A DNA stretch of 64,000 nucleotides from Aplysia californica (GCF_000002075.1 NW_004797937.1:19635-83634), one strand, 5' to 3'; shown: positions 1 to 29,086, numbered from the stretch's first letter. Numbers and translations: made by a program. The notes: generated from the sequence alone by a model not told the origin.

Positions 1-668
1 CCCCCCCAGCTCTGTTAAGATTTTATCTTGGAGGTGGAGTGAACAGAACATTATGCAAATGGGTCTTATCTCTATAGAAAGACCCTGAAACTTGAAACCA
101 TGCCACACCTAGAACGAAATTCTTAGAACACTTAATAGATTACTACAAGTACAATATACCTAAAACTTTACCCCTAAACCATTACAGCGTATCTGTAACT
201 GACTAACCGATAATTGCTTAGTTTTAGTTTTATCAAAAGGCTTTCGGCCCCTGAAACAAAAAAAAGGTAACGTAATCTTATGATATAGCTGCCAAAAAAT
301 AATTACACGTGAGCCTCAGGAATTCCCCAGAACAATCCAAGTTCAAAACGTCTCGTTTGTGTTTCGAACCAGGCCCACCATCTTTGTAGTCGAGCATGAT
401 AACAACAGCTAACAGCGCTCCACCAAGAGGGAAATCAATAAAAGCTAAAGGTAAAGTGTTCGGGGTACCTCATTATTGTCATCATTGCCTTTTTCACCCT
501 GCATCAGGCTACAGGCCATGAACAAACTCTTTCCGCTTTTCGCTACCCTGGGCTAGCCTCTTGAAGTTGTCCCATGTCTTCCCATTTTTCTGTCCATCAG
601 TTTCTGCTACTCTTCTCCGGGTTCTTCACATATTGTCACTCAAATAACAATAACTGGCGACGACTCAT
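1..668. other. Intergenic, no gene seen
   Basis: AT-rich sequence with scattered stops in all frames. I recognise no exon, RNA gene or repeat boundary here. Confidence 0.5.
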
Positions 669-1557
669 GCGAGTATAGTATAATAGTGCACCCGTGTCGT
701 ACACGGCCGCACGCCGAACGGTAAATAAGAACTGCTCGGTCCCAGCCAATCCTTATCTGGGCTTACTAGAGACGGCTGAAACCGAGTATACTGCACCCGA
801 CCCGACCCGTAAAATCAGACACGTGTTTCTGACGTTTGTACAAATCGCACGTTTCACGACCGCACGGGTGAAGGGGCAGAACTCTTCCCAAACTTTTTGC
901 TAGAGTTATTTCCTGGCTTTCCAACATGGATGACGAAAAGCCAATTGCAGCAGTGAGAGGTCGATAATTCACATACACAAAGAGTGTCAAGAACCACTCT
1001 CCAAGATGTGCTGTGCTCTTCTTGTGAGAACATTGCAAGAGAAGTTGGAAAACGGGGGAAAAGGGGGGGGGGGTGTCTCCCTGGTGGGATGACAGGAGGG
1101 AGGGAGGGGGTTGAGTGAGGTCGGACGTTTTGACTCTCGACATGTGACTCTGGTTGCTGTGTTGCCATTGATAACGGCCCTGGCTGCCACGCGAAAGCTT
1201 GCGGTTTCAAGTTGTCTGACGAGTTATTTGCCATTTAATTGTTTTAGTCCCCTCAATTCTCCCTGGATGCGATCTTGACTTGCCTCTCTATACATTATCC
1301 TAACTGGTCGTTCTGGTGGCTTTTCCCCGATAATACGCTGGCGGCATATTCGTAAAGCCTCTACCTATAAAGTAAGATGTCTATTCTTATAACGTTTTCT
1401 CTACCACTAGATCTAGATCTAACTCAGTTTCTGCTTCTTGGTGAGCGCCATGTTGTGTGTTGCAGCAGATTTCCGCACGGGTTCACTTTACTCACTTTCA
1501 AAACCCGTGCAGCCGTGCGGCTTACGGCCGTGAACGACACGGGTGCACTATACTCGC
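669..1557. mobile_element. Candidate MITE with ~35-bp inverted ends
   Basis: The left end reads GCGAGTATAG, then (after an extra 8 bp) TGCACCCGTGTCG and ACGGCCG. The right end carries the same words on the other strand (1515-1557), without the 8-bp insertion. The interior is GC-richer than the flanks and has no convincing long ORF. No clear target-site duplication was found, so the superfamily is open and the exact ends may be off by a few bases. Confidence 0.5.
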
Positions 1558-1915
1558 AGCCTAGGCTCAGCATACAACGTCAACAGCCTATGTAGGTGAC
1601 TGGGTGTGATTGTTTACCAAGATTATTACAGCAACTTCTACTCAGAAATGTCATCCCTGTGTAGATCTAACCCATTGTTCTCTAGTTGGAGCACAATTCT
1701 TGCACTAGGACTGCTTATTAGCGCATTAACAAGCACTCTTTGAATCAAAGCCAGAGACATCAAATTCATGGGTTTGTTTATTGGTGAAAAACGATGATAG
1801 AAAGAAACAGTATGTTATTGTTATTAGACATCAGTGGTAATCCAGCTATGTCTCTTGAATGATTCTTTATAGAAGATATTAGCCACAGTATAAGCCATCC
1901 TGGAACAAAATTAAA
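1558..1915. other. Downstream flank of GPCR
   Basis: No gene seen. The minus strand holds AATAAA at 1777-1782, a possible poly(A) signal for the receptor gene that ends at 2193. Confidence 0.35.
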
Positions 1916-2170
1916 TATTGTTCTCTTTCTTATTGTTTCTTTTCGTATGTCATTCTGGTAAACTTATATTATTACAAAGTAATATTCTCTTTCTTGTTTC
2001 TTATCGTATGTTATTCTGAGACGCTTCATCTTGTTACAATGTTATAATGTTCTCTTTCTTATTGTTTCCTTTCGTATGTCATTCTGTGACACTTTATCTT
2101 ATTACAAAGTAATATTCTCTTTCTTGTTTCTTTTCGTATGTCATTCTAGCACACCTTAGCTTGTTACAAC
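1916..2170. repeat. 64-bp minisatellite, 4 units, beside GPCR stop
   Basis: Four tandem units of about 64 bp, each carrying a TTCTCTTTCTT...TTTCGTATG core and a TTATTACAA/TTGTTACAA end. Units 1 and 3 resemble each other most, as do units 2 and 4, which suggests that a two-unit block was duplicated. The array ends about 20 bp from the GPCR stop codon and so probably lies in its 3' UTR. Confidence 0.8.
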
Positions 2171-2192
2171 TGTTTTTGTTTTTTTTCATGTC

Positions 2193-3326
2193 CTACTTTT
2201 CCTGTTTGTTGTCCAGATGTAGCAGCACCCAAAACGTTTTCCTGAACCTCGTGCTGGTGCTGAGGTACACGAGGAAATTGAGGACAGCGCTGGAGTTCTC
2301 AAATAGGTCATTAGCGTTGTGGAGGATAAAGTAGAGGTTGTTGAGTCTTTTGTATGTGTCAAATTCTGGGACAAAGATCTGAATCAGAGCCAACATCACC
2401 GCTGGGGTGTAAGTCACAACAAAGACAACGGAAAGAAGTGTTACCGTCTTCACAACTTGGTCTTCTTTCCTGCTGATAGTCTTGGATTCGGTTTGTTCGC
2501 TTCTGGCGGATTTTCTGAACTTTGACGCAGATCTCAGAGAAGTCGTGAGGATGCCGAGACAGATTAGGACGACGACCTGCGTGATAATACAGAGAGAGAC
2601 TTGATTGAGGATGTCGATAATGGAGACGAGTCGAGATCTTTCTTTGGAGAATGTCATTATCCAAGTTGTAGAATTCCTCAAAAGGTCTGGGGCTGAGTGT
2701 AAAGTCTGCTTCAGAAAAAGTGGAAAGTACGATGCCAGGGCGTAGAGATGTATGCAAATGATAACCAGAAGACTTCGTTTAGTTGTGAACACAGATTTGA
2801 ATTTAAGCGGCCATGCTACACAACAGCATCTCTGAAGACTAATGAATGTTGAGATCAGAATAGAAATATCCAGGAACATATGAGCGTAGAAGAGAAGTAT
2901 CATGGTCATGTGTAAAGAATTTACAGACAGTTTCCTCGGCATTGAACCAATATCGTTGTAAGCTATTTGAGCAAGAAGACCAGTGGCCAAAAGACAATGG
3001 TCTGATACCGCCAGAGCGAAGAAGCACACATTCACTGGGTCGCTCACACCCATTTGAACAAACACGATCAAATTGAATGTGTTAAAAACAAGGCCAGTGA
3101 TCTCAAAGCTACAGATCAAAACGCTGTAGATCACCAAGGCCTCTGTTAACTGATCGTCAGTTATGAGACCACCACGACTAGCTTCCCCCTCTGGGTGTGG
3201 TCGTGTGATCGTGACATCAGTCACACACGGCGTCACAGCGCCTAGAAAAACAACAGAACAGACAGAAGAATTCATCGCCCCATGTGAGTTGATCAGATCA
3301 CACTCTTGTGGCAGAAAACATTTCAA
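2193..3326 (-). CDS. Rhodopsin-like chemosensory-type GPCR
   Basis: A single-exon, intact 377-residue seven-transmembrane receptor. Landmarks: TM1 at about 62-92 with GLVFNTFNLIVF; TM2 with the LAVSD aspartate; the TM3 end carries LQRCCCVAWPLKF in place of the usual DRY region; TM5 IIDILNQVSLCIITQVVVL; TM6 VVKTVTLLSVVFVVTYTPAV, lacking the common CWxP; TM7 LNFLVYLSTSTRFR in place of NPxxY. Two N-terminal ATGs are possible: the 5' one at 3326, or Met18 at 3275, which begins MNSSVCSV with a potential N-glycosylation site. Gastropod genomes carry large sets of such divergent intronless class A receptors, proposed as chemoreceptors; a peptide ligand cannot be excluded. A SINE tail lies just upstream (3362-3545) and a minisatellite just downstream. 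Family placement is from motifs; the chemosensory role is inference. Confidence 0.85.
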   Translation of the reverse strand: MKCFLPQECDLINSHGAMNSSVCSVVFLGAVTPCVTDVTITRPHPEGEASRGGLITDDQLTEALVIYSVLICSFEITGLVFNTFNLIVFVQMGVSDPVNVCFFALAVSDHCLLATGLLAQIAYNDIGSMPRKLSVNSLHMTMILLFYAHMFLDISILISTFISLQRCCCVAWPLKFKSVFTTKRSLLVIICIHLYALASYFPLFLKQTLHSAPDLLRNSTTWIMTFSKERSRLVSIIDILNQVSLCIITQVVVLICLGILTTSLRSASKFRKSARSEQTESKTISRKEDQVVKTVTLLSVVFVVTYTPAVMLALIQIFVPEFDTYKRLNNLYFILHNANDLFENSSAVLNFLVYLSTSTRFRKTFWVLLHLDNKQEK

Positions 3327-3361
3327 GACAGCACTCTTTTTATTTAAGTAAAAGTTTTGTC

Positions 3362-3545
3362 AGTATATGAGTGCTTTAGCGCATGTAAATGACAGCTTGG
3401 ACTGTGTGCTTCCTGGGAAGTTGGGGTGTGTCAGAATGCTATCAGGTCTGCTGGGGTAATAAATATAGAATGCAAAGCGCATAGACCTTTTTGTTCGGCG
3501 GTAATTGGCGCTGTGAAATAAATGCTCTCTATTATTATTATTAGT
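3362..3545 (+). mobile_element. SINE-B, 5'-truncated copy
   Basis: Matches the 3' half of the full-length SINE-B at 9417-9760: GTGCTTCCTGGGAAG, CTGCTGGGGTAATAA, AAAGCGCATAGA, ending in (ATT)n. The tRNA-like head is missing. It lies 36 bp upstream of the GPCR start and so falls in that gene's promoter region. Confidence 0.8.
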
Positions 3546-4282
3546 CTTATAGGTCTTATAAGTGCCAAAAAAGGGTACTCTTGATGACGCACTCACCCAC
3601 AAAGAAACTGCTTTAAACAAGAGGCTTACAGGGCGTGGTTTTTCTAACTTTTCGTTTGAAAGTGTCTTTTTAAGTGAAAGTAGGTGAAAAACTTGCTCAA
3701 ATTGCGGGATTTAAGCAATTTTGCAAACAATGGTGTAACACCCCCCCCCCCTCCCAGTTTTGCAAGGGGGAGACAGAAAGCGAAGGTTTTAAATGTGTTA
3801 AAATAACGACGGTATTTAGGCATTTTTTCTGTATAAGGAAAGCCCATTTTAAATTAAATCAATCGAGCAATTACATGTATTAGTGTAGAGAAAAACTTTG
3901 GGTGCTATTTTTAATGTTACGTTGAAAATCAATTTTAACGCACCCAAGTTGCAAAGCCCATAACGATTTTGTTATCCAGAATAATGTTAATGGTGGCCTA
4001 AGACATAGAAAACTACTCAAGATTCTCGTAGACAGAAAGGTTTCTCAACAAAATTAATTAAAGAGTACAATAAATGGGAACCAAGTGGGGAAAAACAAAC
4101 ATAATTCCCCATTTTCAGTATTATCTTATCTTATCTTACCTTATTTGATTTGACATTCGCTTAGAAACGTTTATGTATTTATCGGTGAATTTGTGATTTC
4201 GCTATTACTGCGACCTCGACGTTGTTCAGTTTACTCTTTCTCTCTCAGGTGCTAAATCAATGGCTGTGACAGGTCGCATTCG
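3546..4282. other. Intergenic, no gene seen
   Basis: AT-rich, with a C-run at 3741-3752 and a (CTTAT)n-like stretch near 4123-4145. No coding signal recognised. Confidence 0.4.
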
Positions 4283-4572
4283 TCTAATAATAATAATAAT
4301 AAAAATAGATAAAAGATAGCATTTGTATAGCGCAAATCACAGCCCAACAGCAAACTCTATGCACTTCACAATCTATACTATTACCCCAGCAGACTGAGAC
4401 ATGAGAGCATTCTGAAACAACCTCAACTTCCTGGGAAGCAAACAGTGCAAGCGGCCATATATTGGCTCTAAAACACTAACAAACTGACAAGATCTTTCGC
4501 TTTCTATGGCTGGGTACCCATTCCCACCTTGGTGAAGTGAGGAAAAATCACGCAAAGCGCCTTTAACTTTAA
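4283..4572 (-). mobile_element. SINE-B, minus strand, head lost
   Basis: Read on the minus strand: CACCAAGGTGGGAATGGGTA, CTTCCCAGGAAGTTGAGG, CTGCTGGGGTAATAG, and a (TTA)n tail (plus-strand TAATAATAATAATAA at 4287). The tRNA-like head is absent, as in a 5'-truncated insertion. Confidence 0.8.
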
Positions 4573-5719
4573 CTCAGAATATCGATGCAGGATTACAACA
4601 TTACTTCACGAAATGTTCTTGTTTGCATTTTGTATTTATCATTAGTTTCGAGTTGCCTCTTTGCAAATGCTCTTAGATATTAACCTGTCAAGCACTCTAA
4701 ATATGTTGTTGATCGTAATAACCCAAATTATGGGCGAGATTCTAGTCCTGTCCTTTCAAGAACGGAGTGCGTGTGTTAAGAGTTCCATTTTTTTTCAGTA
4801 GCTACCTCTGCATACCCCCTTTCTCGAGGATGATCCTTCAAACCTCTCATCAAACGTCAATTTGAAGGATCTGTTCCGAACATGGGCGTACCTAAGACAA
4901 CAAGTGTCCACAACATGTGGGTCACCTCTTCCACTTTTGCATGGTCCTCATTTGAAATAATCCTTGAAAACTGTGTGATCAAGGGATGGACCTCAAAGAG
5001 TCTCGGGTTGCGTCTAACTTTGCCCATAATGCTAAGGAAGTTCGCACGCCGGAAGATAGTAACGCCTTTAAATTGGTGCTCGTTCTATCCGGCTAAGGTA
5101 GGAATCAACGTCCGTGTAAGCGTGTTCTTTGACTAGGGACTTTTATTCCACTGTCTGGCAGTAGATTACAGATGCCTGAAGTGAAGGAACAAGAAGCACA
5201 GATTCCAAGTTCATAAAAATGGCAACAGTCCTAATTCCGTCAGCTGAACCCTTCAAGAGACATTTTGTTCTGCATCTCTTTCCCAGCAAAGGCTCTTTCC
5301 TTCAGCCTCGTGTGCTGTTTCATTGTCTCTTTGTCCATGTTTCCAACCCTGTGTGACTCACATACATCACACAAACCATTTCGGGGATGATGCAACGCCA
5401 AATTGTTATGAAATTACTTTTTGAACGCTGTTAGTCCCAATCCTTTGCGGCCCAGTTTCTCACACCTTTTCAAGTTCTGGTACTCCCCCAGAGAACGGAA
5501 ACGAGGCCCCTAATAACGCTTTGCCGAGGTTTTTTGACAGTTCTAAGACAGAATTTCGGTATTCCAAAGAATTCATCTAGAGGAACACTTGTGTCACGAC
5601 ACGGTGGAATCAGGCGCTCGTCAATTTTTGGGCATATGGAGCTATTGGTATTATCTGACAGCTGATTTATTTGCCTTGCTTCCAATTGAAATTTTTTTCC
5701 CCATTAATCTATAATAGAA
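4573..5719. other. Intergenic, no gene seen
   Basis: No recognisable exon. A fragment at about 5590-5625 (GGCGCTCGTCAA) resembles the outer edge of repeat family D (next entry), so the old element may start here. Confidence 0.35.
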
Positions 5720-6190
5720 TTCAAGATATTTGCGATTCGAAGAACTGAGGTCGCTTAGTTTCAGAGGCAAAATTAGCGAGAAAATGGCCACCAAAGTTGT
5801 GGGTGGTTGGTGGGTGCTCTGGTGTGGTTTGCTCCTTCTTTCCTATCAAACATCTGTCGTCCTTATCTGCCCTTCTTCGCTTTTGTGTATGTTACTCTCT
5901 TGTAACACATAATCTATTCTTCGGCTTTTATATGACCTTATTGTGTTGCAAGTGCCTCGAAACTTTTACTAAAACTAAGTTAGTAACTTCAAAAGCTAAA
6001 GAGTCTTTGAAAACTGAAAAATGACATATTTTGTACCTTTAATCAACGTTTTTCAGTAAAATTCCCATGGAAATGTGTTTTCAAAAGGACCTAAAAGAGG
6101 TTAAGCCAAAAAATACAAATTCTTAAAAAATTTCCAAACTGGCGGAAAAATGCCTGCTTCTCCTTTTTTTCTTATTTTGACAAGATTTCA
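5720..6190 (+). repeat. Repeat family D, copy 1, split by a SINE
   Basis: Shares GATATTTGCGATT, GAGAAAATGGC and GAAAACTGAAAAATGACATA with copies at 49845-50125 (+) and 62330-62565 (-). The copy is interrupted after CCAAAGTT by SINE-C at 5799-5976. No ORF; the class of element is unknown. Confidence 0.75.
5799..5976 (+). mobile_element. SINE-C inserted in repeat D
   Basis: A ~180-bp SINE-like repeat running from GTGGGTGGTTGGTGGG to CTTTTACTAAAACT, flanked by the 5-bp direct repeat AAGTT (5794-5798 and 5977-5981). At least ten copies exist in the window. No clear tRNA head. Confidence 0.75.
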
Positions 6191-7653
6191 CCACTTTCTC
6201 ATCACTTCAAACAGGAAGGTGAATCAGTATTTGGCAGCTCTGAATCTGACCCTAAAGAATCAGTGAAATTTCGAATCGTCCAGTCCCCTAAAGTTAGAGT
6301 AATGGTAAACATGTTCATGCAAACACAACGCTTACTCCATCTTCCTTTATGAAGTACTGATATGAACAAGGAAGAGAGACCCTTTGGATGCTTCTGAAGT
6401 TTTCCACTTCCTCACCACATTAACCCTGTCATGCTTGTATAAGCTCTGAGCGCTATACATTAATCGCGTGATCATTGAACAAAGAGAACATATTTCATAG
6501 AAACAAGAAAAAGCAATTCAACCACATAAAGAAGAACTTTTACAACCATACATTAGTTATATTACTACAAAACACATCAGCATTTACTAACACTATCAAT
6601 TAGAATTAAACAAATGGGTCTTGAGCATTTGCTTTAATGAATCAAAATGTGTCATTTCTCGGAGATCCTGGGGCAAGGAGTTCCAGATTTTAGAGCCAAA
6701 AATGAGAAACTTTTCTCAACTACCTCCCGCCAGGGCCATGGCAATAGCTACAAAATCGTCATCTGAACCTAAGCCTAACCACCTAGCTCCCTACCTACAT
6801 ATCTCTACGGCCGCACGGCGTCACTTTAAGCCTGAGTGTGATATAGGAGCCTACCGAAAGCATAGCAACAGAGCACTGTTAATTGGTTGATTGAGTAGGT
6901 GCTTTACGGCACTATCGACTCAATTTTGGTCTTTTAATGGCCAATAGGTTTCACCGGAACAAATCTAGGATCATGTGCTTTAGTAAGAATTTTCGACGCT
7001 CACAACTGCACATGGTCATATTATAATCACAATGCTAAAAGGACAGACATTTATGAAAATGTTTGTAAATATGGTAAATACGTATTTACATTTGTATTTC
7101 ACAGAGCTCTGTGAGACCTGTTGGGCCACAAACGTGGCTGGACCTTCTGATTTCACCAAAGTTTGTACTGAAAGTAATAACAAAATAACGAGAGAAATGG
7201 AGAAACGGTATCGGTTTAACGCCCCTATCAACACTATTAGGTTATTTAAGAGGCGGGTGAGCGAAATGTCTTATCGTTCTGAATCAGTGACCTTGTGTCT
7301 CAGTGGCTTCGTTACAAACTCCCCAGCTGAACATCATACAAGGAACATTGTTTTCTTGAGTCTTTGCCTGTTTTTACGGTACTATCAACATAATTTCACA
7401 AGAAAAATAAAACTGCTTTGTCAGCTGTTAAAGTTGCCCGTGGCAGTCCTCTGGATGAATGGACGAGTCCATTCAAGTGCAGCAGCATGTTGATAGGATT
7501 CTCGAGGCATGTCAGTTCTTGACTAACTGGTTGAAATATTGTTTCACAGTGCTATTGACACAATTTGATCATGTTAGAACGGCACTTTCATATTCTTTCT
7601 CTCTCTTCTGGCACTGTTGCGTCATCAGCAGTCAGTGATGCCGACAGCACACA
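6191..7653. other. Intergenic, one unrecognised ORF
   Basis: Mostly AT-rich with no known gene. A 153-codon plus-strand ORF runs 7032-7493; it matches no family I know and its composition is not clearly coding. A plausible acceptor (ATTTCACAG) ends near 7104, so a short exon inside it cannot be excluded. Confidence 0.3.
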
Positions 7654-7940
7654 TTAACTCAACACTCGCTCGGGGTCCTTGAAAAGTGCGGAATGAGGGT
7701 CACTAGAATGTCCCAGCAGATGTGTTCTAGCACGACAGTAGTACTCAATTGTCGCCCTTCTCACGTTCTCCTCTGTCGGCGTCTCTACCTCGGTGTTGGT
7801 TACCCCTTTGGACAGTAACGACATCACTCGCCGAGGGCTGCTTCCAGTGGAGTATACCGCCCAAGTGTGTCGGTGACGTTGACCCATTCGCTGGCCTTGG
7901 GGACGTCTTCCTTGCCGATCATCCAAATCAGGGACAGAGG
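7654..7940 (-). CDS. Candidate terminal exon, unknown protein
   Basis: A GC-richer island on the minus strand starting after a good acceptor (TTACATTTCAG, exon from 7940) and open to TAA at 7654, with about 94 codons. The peptide includes VMSLLSKGVTNTEVETPTEE and ATIEYYCRARTHLLGHSSD. A second frame is open for the first half only (MIGKEDVPKASEWVNVTDTL..., ending in TGA), so the true frame is unsure. Upstream, 8241-8287 looks like a short exon between an acceptor (TTTTTTCAG) and a donor (GTGAGA), but the frames of the two do not join cleanly with those borders. I do not recognise the protein. It could be a pseudogene fragment or the end of an unknown gene. Confidence 0.3.
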
Positions 7941-8946
7941 CTGAAATGTAACAATTACACTTATAATTTAATACAAGAGCCGTGTTGGTTTATGAGAAAG
8001 GTGTATTTTTGAAAAGTACACTTACAATTAAAAGTCATAGCCACACATATCTTTCAGACAGGCCTTAATGCCAAAAGTCAGACTTATGATTAAAAGCCAG
8101 AGCCACAGGTGCAAATAAAAATTTGTAATTTTCAAATAACAATATAGGAGAAAAGGTTTTAAAAATTGAGACTCAATATTGAGTAGGAGATCAAGAAGAC
8201 ATATTGCAAAGAGAAATACCTTTGGGGCAGATCATCTCACACGACTTGTCCTTCATCGTCTAGTGGTCGTATTGGGTCATCCTGAAGCTGAAAAAAAAGC
8301 TTTCTTTCTCTTTTAGACGTTGGAGGAAATCCCTTTTGGAGTATATATTTGATAATGATAGGGACAACATACATATTTTCTTAACATGGCCTTATTTTAG
8401 GAAGGACAGAAACATTTAGAAAAATCTGTCAGTTAAGAGATTTAACTTATGTTGCATTTTTATCCACATTTAATACAATGTTCTGACATCGTTAAAATGT
8501 TTTTCTGTAAAGTGAGACAAAAACAACGGAAAGACGGTATGGAAAGAGGAAAGGACCTTTCAGTATACGCAATGTATGATGGGGAGGACTGGAGAGAGCT
8601 GAAGAATGGGGACTTAATTACAGGAATTGCAATACGGTTCAAAGGCCCACTTTCAAGAATTATATTATTACATAACATTTGCATCAAAACAATAAAAGTC
8701 GGGAGGTGTTTTTTTTTCGAAAGATAAAAAAAGAAAGGTGAAAATAATAAACAAAATACCTGAACAGTTTGCGTAGATTTATGATCTACATGTCACCTGG
8801 CAGCCTCGGTTTCATCAGGCAATCACTGGGGACGGGAAGGCAGTGTCCAACGTTCTGTCACTGAACAACCACAAGTATCTGCGTGAATTGTCGCCAGCCT
8901 CCAAACTCGCCCAAGGCTGGCTACGAACTAAAAAATGTCTGCTTAA

Positions 8947-8948
<2 letters not shown>
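7941..8948. other. No firm gene
   Basis: Holds the possible short exon 8241-8287 (minus) and ORFs on both strands at 8449-8727 that I do not recognise. Otherwise AT-rich. Confidence 0.3.
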
Positions 8949-9021
<73 letters not shown>

Positions 9022-9028
9022 TGTGTGT

Positions 9029-9082
<54 letters not shown>
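8949..9082. repeat. (GA)n then (GT)n microsatellite
   Basis: About 70 bp of pure GA dinucleotides (8949-9019) runs straight into about 63 bp of GT with one AC interruption, followed by a degenerate GT/GC tract to about 9108. Every overlapping ORF is a by-product of the repeat. Confidence 0.98.
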
Positions 9083-9085
<3 letters not shown>

Positions 9086-9128
9086 TGTGTGTGCGCGCTT
9101 GCGTGTCTGTTTTTTGGGTTTTTTTATT

Positions 9129-9995
9129 TTTGGAAAGTGTTTTACGGCCCTCGCAACTGCATAAGGTCATTATGAGCGTGCGGGACACACCAAACATTTT
9201 CAGGTGGTAGGAAATTTTGAATTTTGCCCAGGTGGCAGCCGAAGCCTACTCTGATCGATTTTGGACCACCAAGGGATCTTTAACGTGCGCAACTTGCACA
9301 CGGGCCCTTCAAGATTTTTCGCCCTTGTCCGAGAGGGCTAGGTGTATATCTTTCCTTCCTGATGATCAGGGGTGTGGCTGAAAGACAGCAGTAAAAAGGA
9401 ACCAAGGAGTAGCAGTCGGTGGCCTAGTGGTTAGGCTCTCGGACTCGCAACCGTAAGATCGTGGGTTCGAATCCCGTCAGGGGCCCAACGTTGTGTCCTT
9501 GGGAAAGGCACTTTACACGAATTTTCCTCACTTCACCAAGGTGGGAATGGGTACCCGGCTATAGACAGCGAAAGATCTTATCAGTTTGTTAGTGTTTGAG
9601 CGCTTAATCAGCTGCTTGCACTGTATGCTTCCCGGGAAGCTGAGAATGTTTCGGAGTGTTCTATGGTCTGCTGGGGTAATAATATAGTGTAAAGCGCATA
9701 GAGCCTGCTGTTGAGCGGGGATAAGCGCTATACAAATGCTATCTATTATTATTATTATTAAAAAGGCTTCAGAAAGACTCAGGAGCCCAGAGGATGGGGT
9801 AAAAGAGGCGAGGAGGAGGGGGCAGAAAGAGGAGATGAGAGCAGACGACAGAACATTGCTAGAGAGCAGGAAAGGAGGTGAAAGAAGACAATTTTTCAGA
9901 AGAAAATTATACGGTCGCTACCCGGATTCGAACCAGAGGCCAGAGACCATTGAAAGAGAGGCCAACACCTTAACCTCTTGGCCACGAGAGCCCCC
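9129..9995 (-). mobile_element. SINE-A copy split by SINE-B
   Basis: SINE-A on the minus strand: the tRNA-like head is at the right edge (GGCTCTCGTGGCC and the ATTCGAACC complement of box B) and the tail GGCCGTAAAACACTTTCC is at the left edge (9129-9150). The body is interrupted at AGTAGCAGT by a full-length SINE-B (9417-9760) and resumes at AAAAGGCTTCAGAAAG. Confidence 0.85.
9417..9760 (+). mobile_element. SINE-B, full-length copy
   Basis: A tRNA-derived SINE. Box A-like TGGCCTAGTGG at 9420-9430 and box B GGTTCGAATCC at 9464-9474 form an internal RNA polymerase III promoter. The body contains GTCCTTGGGAAAGGCACTTT, a motif type common in SINEs of marine invertebrates, and the 3' end is (ATT)n. 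It sits inside a SINE-A copy and so is the younger insertion; no clean target duplication was seen. Confidence 0.85.
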
Positions 9996-10179
9996 GATTG
10001 GGTTTTTGTTTTACTGTATGTCACATACAACCCAACACTGATTTTGTTTGTTTGAGTAAAGAGAAGCATATCGACACAATAATGGTCATTTAAGGCTGGG
10101 AAAAAGTAAGACAGACAGAAACAACACAGGAAAAGTAAAAAAGTAGGACATACCAATGACCACCCACACCCAACACTCA

Positions 10180-10358
10180 GTTAAGTTTTAGTAAGAGTTT
10201 TACGGCACTTGCAACACAATAAGGTCATATAAGTGCCGAAGACTAGAGGTCTTACTAGAGAGTAACAAACATAAAACAGAAGGAGGAGAGATAAAGATGA
10301 TACGAGATGTTTGATAGGAAAAAAGGTGCAAACCACATCAGAGCACCCGCCAACCATC
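10180..10358 (-). mobile_element. SINE-C with 15-bp target duplication
   Basis: The minus-strand copy is flanked by the perfect direct repeat CACACCCAACACTCA at 10165-10179 and 10359-10373. A long target duplication of this kind is typical of LINE-mediated retroposition and supports calling the family a SINE. Confidence 0.85.
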
Positions 10359-10416
10359 CACACCCAACACTCAATAAAGAGAACACGACAAGAAGAAGTT
10401 TGTTAAGTATACACGT

Positions 10417-10422
10417 TTTATT
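10417..10422 (-). other. Poly(A) signal, STT3A (candidate)
   Basis: AATAAA on the minus strand about 1.1 kb downstream of the STT3A stop. It is placed to end the transcript near 10395, just short of the SINE-C copy. Confidence 0.45.
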
Positions 10423-11529
10423 GTCATAAACAACAGGCAAGTCGAGAGACGTCACAGTTATACGATGAGAACAAAATCAACTCACATTCCATACCACCGG
10501 ACATTCTCCAAATGAGAGAACCTTAGGGTTTTGAAATCAAAACTGCAATAGGTAAAAATGGATACTAAACCTCCTGCCATCAGCTTTACTTTCCAGCCGA
10601 TGTAACGGTCATTTGCAGGAACACTATGACCTGCGGTCACAACTTTTATAGGCAATAAAAACGTCTTTTATAAACTTAAGTATTGTATTTAGATTACATA
10701 ACAAAATGTAACAAAGACTACCGGCACTGAAATTTGTATAAAAAAATATATATTTCTGACAGAGGGGCTGACACTAAACACTTTACTAAATTCGGCGGTC
10801 CAGAGAATTTAATCACTAAGGCATATAAACCCTGCAAAACAAATGTACAACCTCACAAAAGGTAAAAATAGTGTTTAAAAAATCCTTTGCCCACATACTC
10901 GATATATCACAAAACTCCATTTTGGACACCTTCGAGTATATTGCGAATGGACTGCCTTAATCGATAAAGGCGGGAGCTATGTGGTGTCATTTTCATTTGG
11001 GAGAAATGATGACCGCACAATAAATCATAGCCTCACCATCTCAGCCCCTCCGTCAGATCAAAAGAGAGAAACACAAAAGAAAAAAGAAAAAAACAAACAA
11101 AACAACTAAAACAAAAAAGAACAGACTAAGCCACTTCTCACATCGGAGAAACTTTCCAGCTTGTATGTAAGGCAATAAGTCCTCTAAAATTTCGATGTAA
11201 CCTTAAGATGAATGGTCCAGCTAAAATAACGGCAATGTGATAAAAACAGTCAAACCCACAGCCAGTTCACATTTATTACATGTAACTTTGTGCTAACATC
11301 CGCCCCATTTTTTCATCTATCACTTTGATGGATTTTATAACTTACTCTGAACAAACTAAAAAAACCAATGTGGTAAAGCTTGGAGAGTAGACAACAAAAA
11401 CGTAAAAAGATAAAAACCAGAGGTTTCCTTTCATAAACATTCAGCAGCGTACAAGAGCGGTATGGTTTCAGCAGAAACAAATAATATATTATTGAACAAA
11501 CGCAACATAAAATCTGCTGGACATTACAA
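10423..11529 (-). other. Probable STT3A 3' UTR
   Basis: AT-rich DNA without ORFs between the STT3A stop codon and the AATAAA at 10417. Assigned by position only. Confidence 0.45.

Positions 11530-29086
<17,557 letters not shown>

Noticed and set aside
7032-7493. 153-codon plus-strand ORF
   Set aside because: No recognisable family, low-complexity hydrophobic start, no conserved block; kept only as a remark.
8843-9197. ORFs with Arg-Glu, Val-Cys or Thr-His repeats
   Set aside because: Translations of the (GA)n(GT)n microsatellite.
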